DNA of 32,386 nucleotides from Sulfuricaulis sp. GTDB taxonomy: Bacteria; Pseudomonadota; Gammaproteobacteria; Acidiferrobacterales; Sulfurifustaceae. Within the stretch, counting starts at the first letter, position 1; the number at the start of each line of letters is the position of its first letter. Of the stretch, positions 1-9,337 are shown piece after piece. The notes under the pieces were generated by a model. It did no database searches. It was not told where the DNA came from and saw only the letters and a program-made list of their open reading frames with translations. The stretch covers positions 1 to 32,386 of the forward strand of contig JAUSDQ010000109.1 of NCBI GenBank assembly GCA_030650525.1. The letters are read 5' to 3'. The position numbers and the translations under genes were made by a program.

Positions 1-1
1 C

Positions 2-27
2 GGCGCAATACGCTGCGCTATTGCGCC
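2..27. repeat. Palindromic hairpin element
   Basis: Nine-base arms GGCGCAATA (2-10) and TATTGCGCC (19-27) are perfect inverted copies around CGCTGCGC. It lies 25 bases beyond the stop of the minus-strand tautomerase gene, so it could end that transcript, but no T-run follows on either strand. It looks like a dispersed REP-type palindrome. No second copy was noticed in this window. Confidence 0.6.
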
Positions 28-51
28 CTACGCGAACAGCATTTAAATTTG

Positions 52-396
52 CTAGAACGTCCCGCTGTTCCAGCCCCACATCGAATCTTTCGCATCGGAA
101 AATTCTATATAAACCCGCTCCGACGGAATCTTGAGTTCGTCGTTCAGAAACTGGCATAACACCTTCGAGAGCGCTTCGGTTTTGCTTTCCGGCAGGCCAA
201 TGGATTTCAGTTCGAGATAAGCGCAGGGGGTCGTGCTGCCGGCAAACATCATGGGCTGCGCGGGGTCGAGGCGCACCATGACGTACGTCTCGGGTTTGCC
301 GAGGTTCTTTGACACCAGGAGCGAGGTTTTTTTCAGGAGTTCCTGCTTGGCGTCGTCTTTCAGCTCACGATTTGTCTGGATTTTAATATAGGGCAT
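52..396 (-). CDS. MIF-family tautomerase (phenylpyruvate tautomerase-like)
   Basis: This 114-residue protein matches the macrophage migration inhibitory factor family along its whole length. The family forms trimers that tautomerise phenylpyruvate-like keto/enol substrates using the N-terminal proline. Visible features are Pro after the initiator Met (MPYIKIQ), the FAGSTTPCAYLELKSIG stretch, RVYIEF and the C-terminal GWNSGTF, which resembles GWNNSTF of MIF. The start was set at 396. An upstream in-frame ATG at 405 would bury the catalytic proline and lies only 1-2 bases after the AGGAG ribosome site, while the second ATG lies about 10 bases after it. The gene is divergent from the methyltransferase at 454 with a 57-base shared promoter region. 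The physiological substrate in bacteria is uncertain. Confidence 0.88.
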   Translation of the reverse strand: MPYIKIQTNRELKDDAKQELLKKTSLLVSKNLGKPETYVMVRLDPAQPMMFAGSTTPCAYLELKSIGLPESKTEALSKVLCQFLNDELKIPSERVYIEFSDAKDSMWGWNSGTF

Positions 397-453
397 GGGA
401 TGCATTCTCCTGCATTGTCATGGTGACCATAATAATTCACCATAGCACTATAT

Positions 454-1065
454 ATGAAACAGTTTGCACCTTCCTGCGAGCGCAACAAACAACCCATTCT
501 CGTGGTATTAAGCGAGATCCTCAACACCCGGGGCGTCATACTCGAGGTCGGCAGCGGCAGCGGTCAGCATGCCGTGCATTTCGCGCGCGGCTTGCCACAT
601 ATGGAATGGCAGCCGAGCGACGTCGCTGAGAACCTGCCCAGCATCAGCGCCTGGCGCGCGGAAGCTGGGCTGGCCAACCTGCGCGAACCGTCGATACTCG
701 ATCTCTTTGCCGGCGATTGGCCGGTTATCGAGGCGCAGGCGGTGGTGTGCATCAACACGATACACATTGTTTCATGGCAGGCGGTGGAAAGTTTGTTCGC
801 CGGTGCCGGCCGGATTCTGGCGCCCGGCGGAATCATGTATGTTTATGGACCCTACCGCTACGCCGACCGCCCGCTCGAACCCAGCAACGAGGACTTCGAC
901 CGCTGGTTGAAAGCGCGCGATTCCTCGTCCGGTGTGCGGCTGTTTGAAGATGTGAATCGGTTGGCCGGGCAACATGGCCTGATGCTGGCCGGTGACCGCG
1001 CCATGCCGGCCAACAACCGCTCGCTATGGTGGATAAAAAGCCAGCAGGCAAGGGTCAGGCCGTGA
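454..1065 (+). CDS. DUF938 family SAM-dependent methyltransferase
   Basis: A 203-residue protein of the DUF938 group of class I (Rossmann) methyltransferases. The N-terminus FAPSCERNKQPIL is the family signature. It is followed by the SAM-binding loop LEVGSGSGQHAVHFA (about residues 30-44), then LPHMEWQPSD, an acidic motif I/II partner. VCINTIHIVSW (about 98-108) occupies the motif IV position, and PGGIMYVYGPYR follows. The length is typical for the family. No substrate is known for DUF938 proteins, so function stays at the enzyme-class level. There is no convincing Shine-Dalgarno before the ATG. It is followed after 35 bases by the DUF1499 gene in the same direction, so co-transcription is possible. 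Confidence 0.85.
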   Translation: MKQFAPSCERNKQPILVVLSEILNTRGVILEVGSGSGQHAVHFARGLPHMEWQPSDVAENLPSISAWRAEAGLANLREPSILDLFAGDWPVIEAQAVVCINTIHIVSWQAVESLFAGAGRILAPGGIMYVYGPYRYADRPLEPSNEDFDRWLKARDSSSGVRLFEDVNRLAGQHGLMLAGDRAMPANNRSLWWIKSQQARVRP

Positions 1066-1100
1066 CAGTCAGACGTATCTCTCTTTGAGACGCCAAACGG

Positions 1101-1583
1101 ATGGTGCGGAAAATGATTTACTGGTTCCTTGGAATTGTCCTTATCCCCATTTTCTGGCTGGCGGTCCTGTCTGTGGTTTCGAGAACTCAGCCTGAACTCG
1201 GGGTCGTTGACGGACGCTTGCGGCCCTGTCCTGGCACGCCCAATTGTGTAAACAGCGAGGACCAGGGAAAACCATGGTACATCGAACCGCTGTCCTTCAA
1301 GAACCCGACCGCAGAGTCGTGGAAAAACATTACGCGCGCGATACAGGAGATGGGAGGAAAAGTAGAAATCGATAAAAATGGATATATCCGGGCCACGTTC
1401 ATGACATCGGTATTTCGTTTCGTGGATGATCTTGAGCTGCGTCTGGACAAGAATAACGCCGTCATTCAAGTAAGGTCGGCGTCGAGAGTGGGAAGATCCG
1501 ACATGGGGCTGAACCGAAAGCGAGTGAATGAGCTACGGGCTAAGTTCAGTCAGAAAAAATTTAAGGAATCCGGTTTGAATTAA
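1101..1583 (+). CDS. DUF1499 family membrane-anchored protein
   Basis: A 160-residue protein with one N-terminal hydrophobic segment (about residues 5-26), which is a signal anchor or uncleaved signal. A DUF1499 domain follows: LRPCPGTPNCVNSEDQ, then YIEPLSF, IRATFMTSVFRFVDDLELRLD and the closing IQVRSASRVGRSDMGLNRKRV. These blocks are the usual conserved ones (CPxxPNCVxS; SRxGxSDxGxNRxRV). No biochemical function is established. A second in-frame ATG at 1113 is an alternative start. The stop codon overlaps the stop of convergent pyrD by three bases, so there is no room for a terminator between them. Confidence 0.87.
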   Translation: MVRKMIYWFLGIVLIPIFWLAVLSVVSRTQPELGVVDGRLRPCPGTPNCVNSEDQGKPWYIEPLSFKNPTAESWKNITRAIQEMGGKVEIDKNGYIRATFMTSVFRFVDDLELRLDKNNAVIQVRSASRVGRSDMGLNRKRVNELRAKFSQKKFKESGLN

Positions 1584-2707
1584 TTAATCGGAACTTCCCT
1601 GGCTTTATTTTTTCTGGCCTGGGCCACGGCTGCGGTCAGACTAACGCAGTCTGACGCGCGCACGCGATCCGCCAGGTCGTTCACCAGGGTTCGCACAATG
1701 CCGGGCCCTTCATAAATCAGGACCGTATAGATCTGGATCAGATCGGCGCCGGCGAGTAATTTCTCCCAGGCATCCTCCGCGTTCTCGATGCCGCCAACCC
1801 CGATGATGGGCACGTTTCCCTGAAGCTGCACATAGAGTTTACGGATGATTTCCGTGGACAGCCGCTTGAGCGGACGGCCGCTTAACCCGCCGGTTTGCGC
1901 CGCCAGCGGTTCGTGCCCCAGGTCAGGACGGGTAATCGTGGTGTTGGTGGCGATCACCGCATCGAATTTGTGCGCAAGCACCAATTTGGCTATGGCGGCT
2001 ATCTGGGCATCGTCCAGGTCAGGTGCGATTTTGAGCGCGATCGGCACGTAGCGCCCATGCTTCGCGGCCAGCTCTGCCTGCGCCGTCTTCAGTGCGCGCA
2101 GCAACGCATCGAGGTTTTCTTCGCTCTGCAGGTCACGCAGTCCTGGAGTGTTCGGAGAAGAAATGTTGACGGCAACGTAATCGGCGTGGGCATAGACCGC
2201 CTGCAATGCCGAGAGATAATCTTCGACGGTCTGTTCAGCCGGTGTGTCGCGGTTCTTGCCGATATTGATTCCGATCGGACAGGGTTTCTTTTCGCGCATG
2301 AGATTGGCGATCATTTTATAAACGCCAACGTTGTTGAAGCCCATGCGGTTAATGAGTGCGGCATGGTGCATGAGACGAAACATTCGCGGACGGGGATTGC
2401 CGGGTTGCGGGCGTGGCGTGACCGTGCCGAGCTCGAGAAACCCGAAGCCGAAATCAGCAAGCGGCCGGATGTGTTCGGCATTCTTGTCCAGCCCCGCCGC
2501 CAGCCCTAGCGGATTGGCGAAATGCAGCCCCATCGTGCGGACCGGGAGCGCCGTCAGGCGGCGCACGAAGATAGCCCGCGTGAGAGCGCTGGCGCCGGGT
2601 AGACGATAGAGCAGACGTAACAGCGTGAATATCAGGCGATGACTGGTTTCGGCGGGGAACCGAAATAGCAGCGGGCGAAACAATTTATACCAGGCGCAGG
2701 AGGCCAT
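1580..2707 (-). CDS. pyrD: Dihydroorotate dehydrogenase (quinone), class 2
   Basis: This 375-residue membrane-associated flavoprotein oxidises dihydroorotate to orotate in pyrimidine synthesis and passes electrons to quinone. The class 2 N-terminal extension is present (WYKLFRPLLFRFPAETSHRL), the helical hairpin used for membrane and quinone contact. The FMN barrel shows NPLGLAAGLDKNAEHI, ELGTVTPRPQPGNPRPRMFR, NRMGFNNVG and GINIGKN. The catalytic serine motif is YVAVNISSPNTPGLRDLQ, and the C-terminal FMN phosphate region is IIGVGGIENAEDAWEKLLAGA. All expected residues appear intact and the length is slightly above the usual 336-350. The ribosome site is weak. The gene is divergent from the ACT-domain gene at 2872 and stands alone rather than in a pyr operon. 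Confidence 0.96.
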   Translation of the reverse strand: MASCAWYKLFRPLLFRFPAETSHRLIFTLLRLLYRLPGASALTRAIFVRRLTALPVRTMGLHFANPLGLAAGLDKNAEHIRPLADFGFGFLELGTVTPRPQPGNPRPRMFRLMHHAALINRMGFNNVGVYKMIANLMREKKPCPIGINIGKNRDTPAEQTVEDYLSALQAVYAHADYVAVNISSPNTPGLRDLQSEENLDALLRALKTAQAELAAKHGRYVPIALKIAPDLDDAQIAAIAKLVLAHKFDAVIATNTTITRPDLGHEPLAAQTGGLSGRPLKRLSTEIIRKLYVQLQGNVPIIGVGGIENAEDAWEKLLAGADLIQIYTVLIYEGPGIVRTLVNDLADRVRASDCVSLTAAVAQARKNKAREVPIN

Positions 2708-2871
2708 ATGCGTGGGGCGATCTTAACCTATTCGTTCCTTGACCGGGAAACGCAGGGTGCCCCGGTCGATTCCCGCCGCCGGACCACTCCGTACCATGCT
2801 GTTGGCAGCGCTGTTGCTGCGATATGATGATGCTGGTTTCAACCATCGGACATGACATCAGGAGGATGAAT

Positions 2872-3279
2872 ATGGCCAGAGCACAGAAGGTCAGTTACTT
2901 CGCAATGCAGGTCCCCAATCGGGTGGGCGAGGCAGGACGGATTCTGGCGGGACTGGCGAAGGCCGGTATCAATCTGCTGGCATTCACCGGCTTTCCCAGT
3001 GGACGTCATTCCCAAATGGATTTCATTCCCGCCAACGCCACCAGTTTTCTGGCGGTCGCGCGCGGCATGAAATTGCGGTTGCGGGACAAAAAAACCGGGT
3101 TTCTTATCCGCGGCAAGGACCAGCGCGGTGCTATTGCCAGATTCATGTCGAAACTGGCCATGGCCAAAATCAACGTTACCGCCGTGGATGCGGTCTGTGC
3201 CGGCGCCGGGCGTTTCGGCGCGATTCTTTGGGTCAAGCAGAAAGATGTGGCCCGCGCCGCCCGGGTGCTCGGCGCCTGA
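2872..3279 (+). CDS. ACT-domain protein
   Basis: A 135-residue protein consisting of two ACT-like beta-alpha-beta units. The first begins at about residue 6 (VSYFAMQVPNRVGEAGRILAGLAKAGINLLAFTGF). The second begins at about residue 70 (GKDQRGAIARFMSKLAMAKINVTAVDAVCAGAGRFGAILWV). ACT domains bind amino acids or other small ligands and usually regulate metabolic enzymes. Here the domain stands alone with no enzyme attached, so it is probably a small ligand sensor. The ATG at 2872 was chosen because GGAGG at 2861-2865 lies six bases upstream; earlier in-frame ATGs at 2824-2866 precede or overlap that site. The neighbour ilvD makes branched-chain amino acids, but 133 bases and a hairpin separate them, so a functional link is only a suggestion. 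Confidence 0.8.
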   Translation: MARAQKVSYFAMQVPNRVGEAGRILAGLAKAGINLLAFTGFPSGRHSQMDFIPANATSFLAVARGMKLRLRDKKTGFLIRGKDQRGAIARFMSKLAMAKINVTAVDAVCAGAGRFGAILWVKQKDVARAARVLGA

Positions 3280-3292
3280 TCATCGCGTTTTT

Positions 3293-3320
3293 CCCTCCGC
3301 CGCGAGGCGGCGGCGGAGGG
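3293..3320 (+). terminator. Strong GC hairpin after the ACT-domain gene
   Basis: CCCTCCGCCGC (3293-3303) and GCGGCGGAGGG (3310-3320) form an 11-base perfect stem with a six-base loop, 13 bases after the stop. A T-rich run (TTTCATTTTTTT) begins only about 10 bases later, so it is not a canonical intrinsic terminator. It may still block read-through or stabilise the 3' end. Confidence 0.45.
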
Positions 3321-3364
3321 GCTGTTGCCGTTTCATTTTTTTCGGCGATTATCCATCTCTACGG

Positions 3365-3370
3365 TAGAAT
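3365..3370 (+). promoter_or_regulatory. Candidate -10 element for ilvD
   Basis: TAGAAT lies 42 bases before the ilvD ATG. No good -35 hexamer sits 16-18 bases upstream. The same TAGAAT hexamer precedes icd (26120-26125) at a comparable distance, which gives slight support to both. Confidence 0.3.
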
Positions 3371-3412
3371 GACCGGCTTTCACCAGCCGGGTATTGGCAT
3401 TTCGGGGTTTTC

Positions 3413-5095
<1,683 letters not shown>

Positions 5096-5119
5096 GCAGA
5101 CTGTACGACTCAGAAAATA

Positions 5120-5150
5120 AAAGCCCCTGCACAAGAACTGCAGGGGCTTT
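5120..5150. terminator. Bidirectional intrinsic terminator
   Basis: AAAGCCCCTGCA (5120-5131) and TGCAGGGGCTTT (5139-5150) form a perfect 12-base stem with a seven-base loop. A short T-run follows ilvD on the plus strand, and a better one (TTTTATTTT) follows on the minus strand. It therefore probably serves both ilvD and the convergent PEP-CTERM gene. Confidence 0.85.
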
Positions 5151-5208
5151 GTCTAAATGCCTGCCGCGTTTTGTGTTTGGCCGGATCGGGTAATTCAGAT
5201 TGAAGCAA

Positions 5209-5973
5209 CTAGCCCAAGCGTTTTTTCCGTGCAAATCCGAATAATCCGAGCAATCCCGACGCCAGCAACCAGATAGCAGCCGGTACGGGTACCACCGTTC
5301 CTTCCAGGTGCCAGTAACCGGTGACACCATTAAAAGGCCCACCTTTGATCTGTGAAGCCCAGCCAAGTGCGTAGGCGTGGGTCGCCAAATCGTAGGTTCC
5401 CGCCGCCAGCACAAAGGGTCCGGTGTTGCTGGGACGCGGGCCTTGTTCAAAGGCGCTGCCGTTCCACATCACTTCCCATGAGCTAAGCTCGACCGATAGG
5501 CTGCACGTGTTACCGACACAGCTGCCCATATTGACGTCTGCCGTCGGGGCGGGGTGGGAATTGGCGGATTGATAGCTGATGGGGTTAGTGCCAACGTAGG
5601 TGGCGGTGCCAAAAAAGGAAAAAGTATTAATTATGTTAGCAGGTGTTGTCGGTGTGCCGCTGTAACCGGTTCCGGGTTTACCTCCTTTACCATCCCAATT
5701 ATCCGGATGCGGCACATCCGGATCCAGCACAAAGTTCTGGTAGGTGCCCAGGACAATCCCTCCTGGATTGGGCGCTGATGTAGGGACTAACATGGCGGCA
5801 TTGCCATTTGGATCATTTGCGCCCATGGCGAAATACGAACCGCCGGCATAGACTCCATCGGCTCTCAGGCCCGGATCTATCGACATGATTCCTGTTAGTG
5901 AAGCGGCGTGGGACGTGGTAACGCTAAGGATCGATAAGAAACATATATAAATAAAGGCTCGACATGATTTCAT
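5209..5973 (-). CDS. PEP-CTERM/VPLPA-CTERM type exported protein
   Basis: A 254-residue secreted protein. It has an N-terminal signal peptide (MKSCRAFIYICFLSILSV, cleavage likely after SHA) and a C-terminal sorting tripartite tail: VVPVPAAIWLLASGLLGLFG, then ARKKR. A VPxPAA motif, a hydrophobic helix and a basic end are the hallmarks of PEP-CTERM/VPLPA-CTERM substrates, which an exosortase (EpsH/XrtA-like) cleaves at the membrane during export of surface or biofilm matrix proteins. The middle is rich in Gly, Asn, Ser and Thr with a cysteine pair (CVGNTC) and has no recognisable enzyme domain. No exosortase is in the window. GAGAATCAAG precedes the ATG. Confidence 0.85.
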   Translation of the reverse strand: MKSCRAFIYICFLSILSVTTSHAASLTGIMSIDPGLRADGVYAGGSYFAMGANDPNGNAAMLVPTSAPNPGGIVLGTYQNFVLDPDVPHPDNWDGKGGKPGTGYSGTPTTPANIINTFSFFGTATYVGTNPISYQSANSHPAPTADVNMGSCVGNTCSLSVELSSWEVMWNGSAFEQGPRPSNTGPFVLAAGTYDLATHAYALGWASQIKGGPFNGVTGYWHLEGTVVPVPAAIWLLASGLLGLFGFARKKRLG

Positions 5974-6347
5974 CTTGATTCTCTTTGTGTCTATTTACTT
6001 ATTGAACTCAATCCCTACCTCCGGAGGATTGCTCCTCCCAGTCTCCCTTCGATGTTCTCATTCTGACTGATCGATTAGATACTTTGCAAATTGCACGATT
6101 AATTCTCTGGTGTAAGAAAAAGTTTACATTTTAAGTTAAATTATCGAGATAAGAGCGCAACCTATTGATATCGGGTGTTTTACAGGGTGAGTGTAACGGG
6201 GCATAAAATCGCCAACATGACCGAAGCGGTTTCTTACGAAGAGGCGGTGATCCCGTCTCATCTCGCCGCGCTACGACGATAAAGGCGGGGCATTACGGCG
6301 TGAATCGGTGCAGCCTAAAGTTCATCAGAATGTGAAATTCACGGACC
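5974..6347. other. 374-base AT-rich intergenic region between divergent genes
   Basis: It should hold promoters for the PEP-CTERM gene (minus) and the membrane protein (plus). A hairpin GGAGGA-TTGC-TCCTCC (6023-6038) lies in the leader of the minus-strand gene. A 21-codon reading frame starts at ATG 6217 and ends at TAA 6280-6282; it has no clear ribosome site and no recognised relative. No convincing sigma-70 hexamer pair was found. The stretch 6080-6180 is clearly more AT-rich than its surroundings. Confidence 0.4.
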
Positions 6348-7505
6348 ATGACTGTGCGTGATTCATCGAAACCCATGCGCCTGGCTATGATCGGCCTTGC
6401 CACGGCTGCGCTCATCGCCTTGCTCGCGATCCTGCCCTCATTTCATTTCCCGCCGCCAAGCGCGCCGCCAATTATTCATGTGATCATGGCGATCGGGATC
6501 ATGCCGCTCATCATGGGGGCGATGATTTATTTCACGCCGGTATTGACCCGCACTCGCATGCCGTCATGGCCTATGCTATTGGTCCCGGTGGTTGCCCTGA
6601 TGGCCGGCATAATGGCGACATCGAGCCTTGTCTGGCGCCGTGATTTACTTTTCATTCCCGCTGTTCTGGCCATATCCGCTACCGGCGCTATGCTCGCGTG
6701 GATGTGGCGCCGCACGCGCACCATGCTTGGCCGCCCCCATCCCGGGCAGTACTGGTACCTTGGGGCCTTGGTCTGCCTGCTATGGGGGTTGACGGCGATT
6801 TTTGTTGCGACGCGATGGCCGGAATACTGGAGTTCTCTGAGACGATTTCATATTCATGCCAATATCCTCGGATTTATCGGACTAACGGCGTTCGGAACCT
6901 TACGCGTGCTTTTGCCCACCGCGGCAAGCTATACCGATCCTGTTTCACGCCAGCGTTTGCAAGCCGATCTTTATCCCGTGTTGTTCGGGACCTTGCTTAT
7001 TTCCATGGGCTCGGCTTGGTGGACCTGGCTTGTCTGGCCGGGTCTGGTGCTGTGGCTGGTTCCGCTCGTGCGATTTGCTTGGCCGCTCGTAACAAGTTGG
7101 AGGAGGTATGTCTGGGGTTGGCATCGCTCTTCCTCCTCGTTGGGGTTTGCCGTGTTAGGACTAATAGTAGTTTTGTCGGCTGGCAGCCTTCATGCCATGG
7201 CTTTATGGCCAGCTGCGGCGACATTACAACTGTTTTTTCTTTTGTTTCTCTTTCCCCTGGTGACCGGTGCCATCAGTTATCTATTGCCCGCGTGGCTTTG
7301 GCAGGTGCGCGATACCTCTGCCTATGAGATGGCAGCGCGGCGACTTGCCTGGGGCAGCGGTGCACGCATGCTTGTTTTTTTCACGGCAGGCACGATGGCC
7401 TGGAACGGTATTTCGGGCGGGTTATATCTGGCCGCGGGAGCGGTGGCGCTGTTTCTGCTGCAAGTCGTGCTGACATTATGGGCCTATTTTTTAAGGAAAA
7501 TTTAG
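6348..7505 (+). CDS. Polytopic membrane protein, NnrS/haem-copper-oxidase-like
   Basis: A 385-residue integral membrane protein with about 11-12 hydrophobic helices spaced along its full length. Notable blocks are IIHVIMAIGIMPLIMGAMIYFTP near residue 42 and RRFHIHANILGFIGLTAFGTLRVLLPT near residue 164. The HxHxNxxGFxGLTxxGTLxxLxPT pattern recalls histidine-bearing helices in NnrS-type and subunit-I-like haem/copper membrane proteins. The histidines (His44, His166, His168) could ligate metal or haem, but that is inference. NnrS proteins are tied to nitric oxide tolerance, and no nitric-oxide gene lies nearby. The start ATG has only a weak upstream ribosome site. An unrelated transporter of similar topology cannot be excluded. 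Confidence 0.6.
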   Translation: MTVRDSSKPMRLAMIGLATAALIALLAILPSFHFPPPSAPPIIHVIMAIGIMPLIMGAMIYFTPVLTRTRMPSWPMLLVPVVALMAGIMATSSLVWRRDLLFIPAVLAISATGAMLAWMWRRTRTMLGRPHPGQYWYLGALVCLLWGLTAIFVATRWPEYWSSLRRFHIHANILGFIGLTAFGTLRVLLPTAASYTDPVSRQRLQADLYPVLFGTLLISMGSAWWTWLVWPGLVLWLVPLVRFAWPLVTSWRRYVWGWHRSSSSLGFAVLGLIVVLSAGSLHAMALWPAAATLQLFFLLFLFPLVTGAISYLLPAWLWQVRDTSAYEMAARRLAWGSGARMLVFFTAGTMAWNGISGGLYLAAGAVALFLLQVVLTLWAYFLRKI

Positions 7506-7592
7506 CCTTTGGCACGTTTTCTGCTTTAGTTTATGCATCTACATTTTCCGGCCGGCAAGCTTGCCAAAACCCGGGCCGGAAGAGGGCAGCTC

Positions 7593-7778
7593 ATGGCAGA
7601 TAAAGACAGTAGCGACAAGCCTCATTACAAAGGTCCGGAACGGCGTAAATTCTCACGACGCACGCAGGCGGATCGCCGCAAGGAAATCCGCTGGGAGCCG
7701 AACAAACCCGGGCGTCGTGAAGCCACGGGGCGACGCGCCGTCGATGCATTATTGGGCTTATTGGGTTCCAAGCGCTAA
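7593..7778 (+). CDS. Small basic arginine-rich protein
   Basis: A predicted 61-residue protein, very basic, with repeated double-arginine motifs: YKGPERRKFSRRTQADRRK, then GRREATGRR, and a C-terminal hydrophobic helix (AVDALLGLLG). The pattern GPERRx...RRxxxDRRxxIRWEP is one I recall from small conserved proteobacterial proteins of unknown function, some beside PilZ or methyl-accepting genes. The ATG at 7593 was preferred because AGAGGG lies about nine bases upstream; an open frame extends back to 7533 without a ribosome site. It follows the membrane-protein gene by 87 bases. No function is assigned. The charge suggests nucleic-acid or membrane-phosphate binding. Confidence 0.6.
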   Translation: MADKDSSDKPHYKGPERRKFSRRTQADRRKEIRWEPNKPGRREATGRRAVDALLGLLGSKR

Positions 7779-7832
7779 CGAGCAGTAAGTTCACGTACCG
7801 GCGAAGTTGACCGCCGGCCATTCAGGCTCTCG

Positions 7833-8162
7833 TCAGACATGTGAAACGATGCGAGCCTCAGGAATAAGTGCGCGCAGCGCTTCGGCGATCTGGAAGCGGA
7901 TACCTGGAATCGGTTTCACGCTGATCCAAAGAAGATTCAACTTGATATTGAGCTCGGCGAATACCACGGCGTGAGCGTAGTCCGCAAATACCGTCTGGAT
8001 GTGTTCGATGGCGGCCTGGATGTGATGTTGCGGCTTTTTGACCAGCCCCGGGAACAGCATCATGAAATCACTTAATGCCTGGCCATGCTCATCAAACGCC
8101 GGCGCACGCTTGCGCAGCGGTTCCGCAGGCACAAATGGTGAGGTGACTACCAGCGCCGACAT
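7833..8162 (-). CDS. Conserved-looking hypothetical protein
   Basis: A predicted 109-residue soluble protein with no signal peptide and no domain I recognise. It has an alternating helix/strand character: KKPQHHIQAAIEHIQTVFADYAHAVVFAELNIKLNLLWISVKPIPG. A central hydrophobic strand reads NLLWISVKPI and a C-terminal helix contains IAEALRALIPEARIV. The start at 8162 was chosen because AGGGGG lies about 10 bases upstream; an in-frame ATG at 8198 has none. It is convergent with the small arginine-rich gene and divergent from the PilZ gene. Base composition matches the neighbours, which supports a real gene, but no function can be named. Confidence 0.55.
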   Translation of the reverse strand: MSALVVTSPFVPAEPLRKRAPAFDEHGQALSDFMMLFPGLVKKPQHHIQAAIEHIQTVFADYAHAVVFAELNIKLNLLWISVKPIPGIRFQIAEALRALIPEARIVSHV

Positions 8163-8311
8163 GGGACGTGCCCCCTGTTTGCAGGCATGTGATAACATCT
8201 ATAAATATAAAGCATATCTATTCCTGGAGAAAATACCAGATATCCAGCGGTATACCGGAACTTTTGTGCATGAATATCGCTTTTTTCATTGCTGTCTTTG
8301 CGCCTAAGTTA

Positions 8312-8340
8312 TTGACCTGTTGCAAGAAGGGTAAGATATT
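8312..8340 (+). promoter_or_regulatory. Candidate sigma-70 promoter for the PilZ gene
   Basis: TTGACC (8312-8317) and GATATT (8335-8340) are separated by 17 bases, close to the TTGACA/TATAAT consensus. The predicted start is near 8347, giving a leader of about 34 bases to the ATG at 8381. The region 8200-8340 is AT-rich. Confidence 0.5.
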
Positions 8341-8380
8341 AACGTGTAAGGTGTGAATCGCTGGATAAACGGAGGAGCGG

Positions 8381-8698
8381 ATGAACGCCGAGCAGCGCGC
8401 CAGTATCCGTAAGAAAATATCTCTCAATGTCCTGATCAACCACGATCTGACTTATTCAAAGCGCTGGAAAGTCCGCGACCTCAGCTTGAGCGGTGTCTGG
8501 GTGGAAATGGCCGGCGAGGAGCTTGCGCCCGGGACGCCCATCGAGGCGGTGTTCTCTCTCAAGGAACGCGATGAATACATCTTGTACCGCTTGCCGGCGG
8601 AGGTCGTGCGCCTGGACGGAAACGGCGTCGCGCTTCGGTTCAGCCGCTACGATGACAGGGCGTATACCGCGCTGGTGAATCTGCTTTACAGCTCTTAG
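8381..8698 (+). CDS. PilZ-domain c-di-GMP receptor protein
   Basis: A 105-residue single-domain PilZ protein. PilZ domains bind cyclic di-GMP through an arginine-rich N-terminal motif and a (D/N)xSxxG loop. The corresponding parts here are EQRASIRKKISLNVLI at residues 4-19 and DLSLSGVWVEM at about 32-42. The remaining beta-barrel strands follow (GTPIEAVFSLKE, YRLPAEVVRLDGNGVALRFSRY). The first arginine motif is RxxxRKK and looks adequate, though not the most canonical RxxxR spacing. GGAGGAGCGG precedes the ATG. It ends 18 bases before the stop of a convergent zinc-ribbon gene, an arrangement repeated at 17.7 kb. It probably passes the c-di-GMP signal to an unknown partner. Confidence 0.85.
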   Translation: MNAEQRASIRKKISLNVLINHDLTYSKRWKVRDLSLSGVWVEMAGEELAPGTPIEAVFSLKERDEYILYRLPAEVVRLDGNGVALRFSRYDDRAYTALVNLLYSS

Positions 8699-8716
8699 TC
8701 CGCGAAGAGCTTGGTT

Positions 8717-9337
8717 TTATTTGGGGTGATACATGTCTCCGCGCGTGGAAACGTCCACGGACCGGGGAAGCATAAAATTGTGACTGGCAAAAATGTAGCC
8801 GCAACAACATAGCGCGGAAGTCACCGGCAAAACAGTTTTGCAGTGCGAGCATTTTTTGGTTTCGGTATTGGCGAAGGCCTCGATGACTTTTTCCGCCTTG
8901 GCCGCCTGTTTGTTCCTGAAGGCTTCGGTGGGCTGGAAAGACGGATCGGGCAAGTCCGGCGTCGCCGGCGCCAGTTTTTTCCTGGCCGCTTGAGCGATTT
9001 CCCGGGCGCGTGCGATCTTGTCGGCTTGGGCCTCGCGGGCATCACGCAGCGCCAGTGCTCCCTCCACGGCCTGGAGCAATTCCGCGGATTTGCGGGGGTT
9101 CAGTCGATCGACCACGAACTCGGTCCGCGCGGATTCAACGGCTGCCACGGTTTGATCGACGCGCGCGGCAAGATAGGCATCGAACAATTCTTCTTCTTGT
9201 AGCGCTTGTTCTTCCGGGAGCAGCGAGGTTTCGTCAATAGATTCGAAGGAATGGCCGCAGTCGCAGGATTTGGTGCCGGTTGACACCATTGTGCCGCATG
9301 CCGGGCAGGGCTTATGATAAATGCTGTAGGCGGTCAT
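8717..9337 (-). CDS. Paired zinc-ribbon coiled-coil protein, paralogue 1
   Basis: A 206-residue protein of no family I can name with confidence. The first zinc ribbon is CPACGTMVSTGTKSCDCG (Cys11, 14, 25, 27). An acidic, alanine-rich helical region with ELFDAYLAARVDQTVAAVES follows. The second ribbon is CSHCKTVLPVTSALCCCGY near residue 162. Both ribbons have the same spacing, CxxC-x10-CxCG(H/Y)xF. A 323-residue paralogue lies at 17729-18700 with the same layout, the shared YLAARVDQ block and matching N-terminal length. Ribbons of this kind resemble the UPF0547 type and may bind nucleic acid or protein. There is no signal peptide or membrane helix. AGGGAT lies eight to nine bases before the ATG. 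Confidence 0.8.
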   Translation of the reverse strand: MTAYSIYHKPCPACGTMVSTGTKSCDCGHSFESIDETSLLPEEQALQEEELFDAYLAARVDQTVAAVESARTEFVVDRLNPRKSAELLQAVEGALALRDAREAQADKIARAREIAQAARKKLAPATPDLPDPSFQPTEAFRNKQAAKAEKVIEAFANTETKKCSHCKTVLPVTSALCCCGYIFASHNFMLPRSVDVSTRGDMYHPK

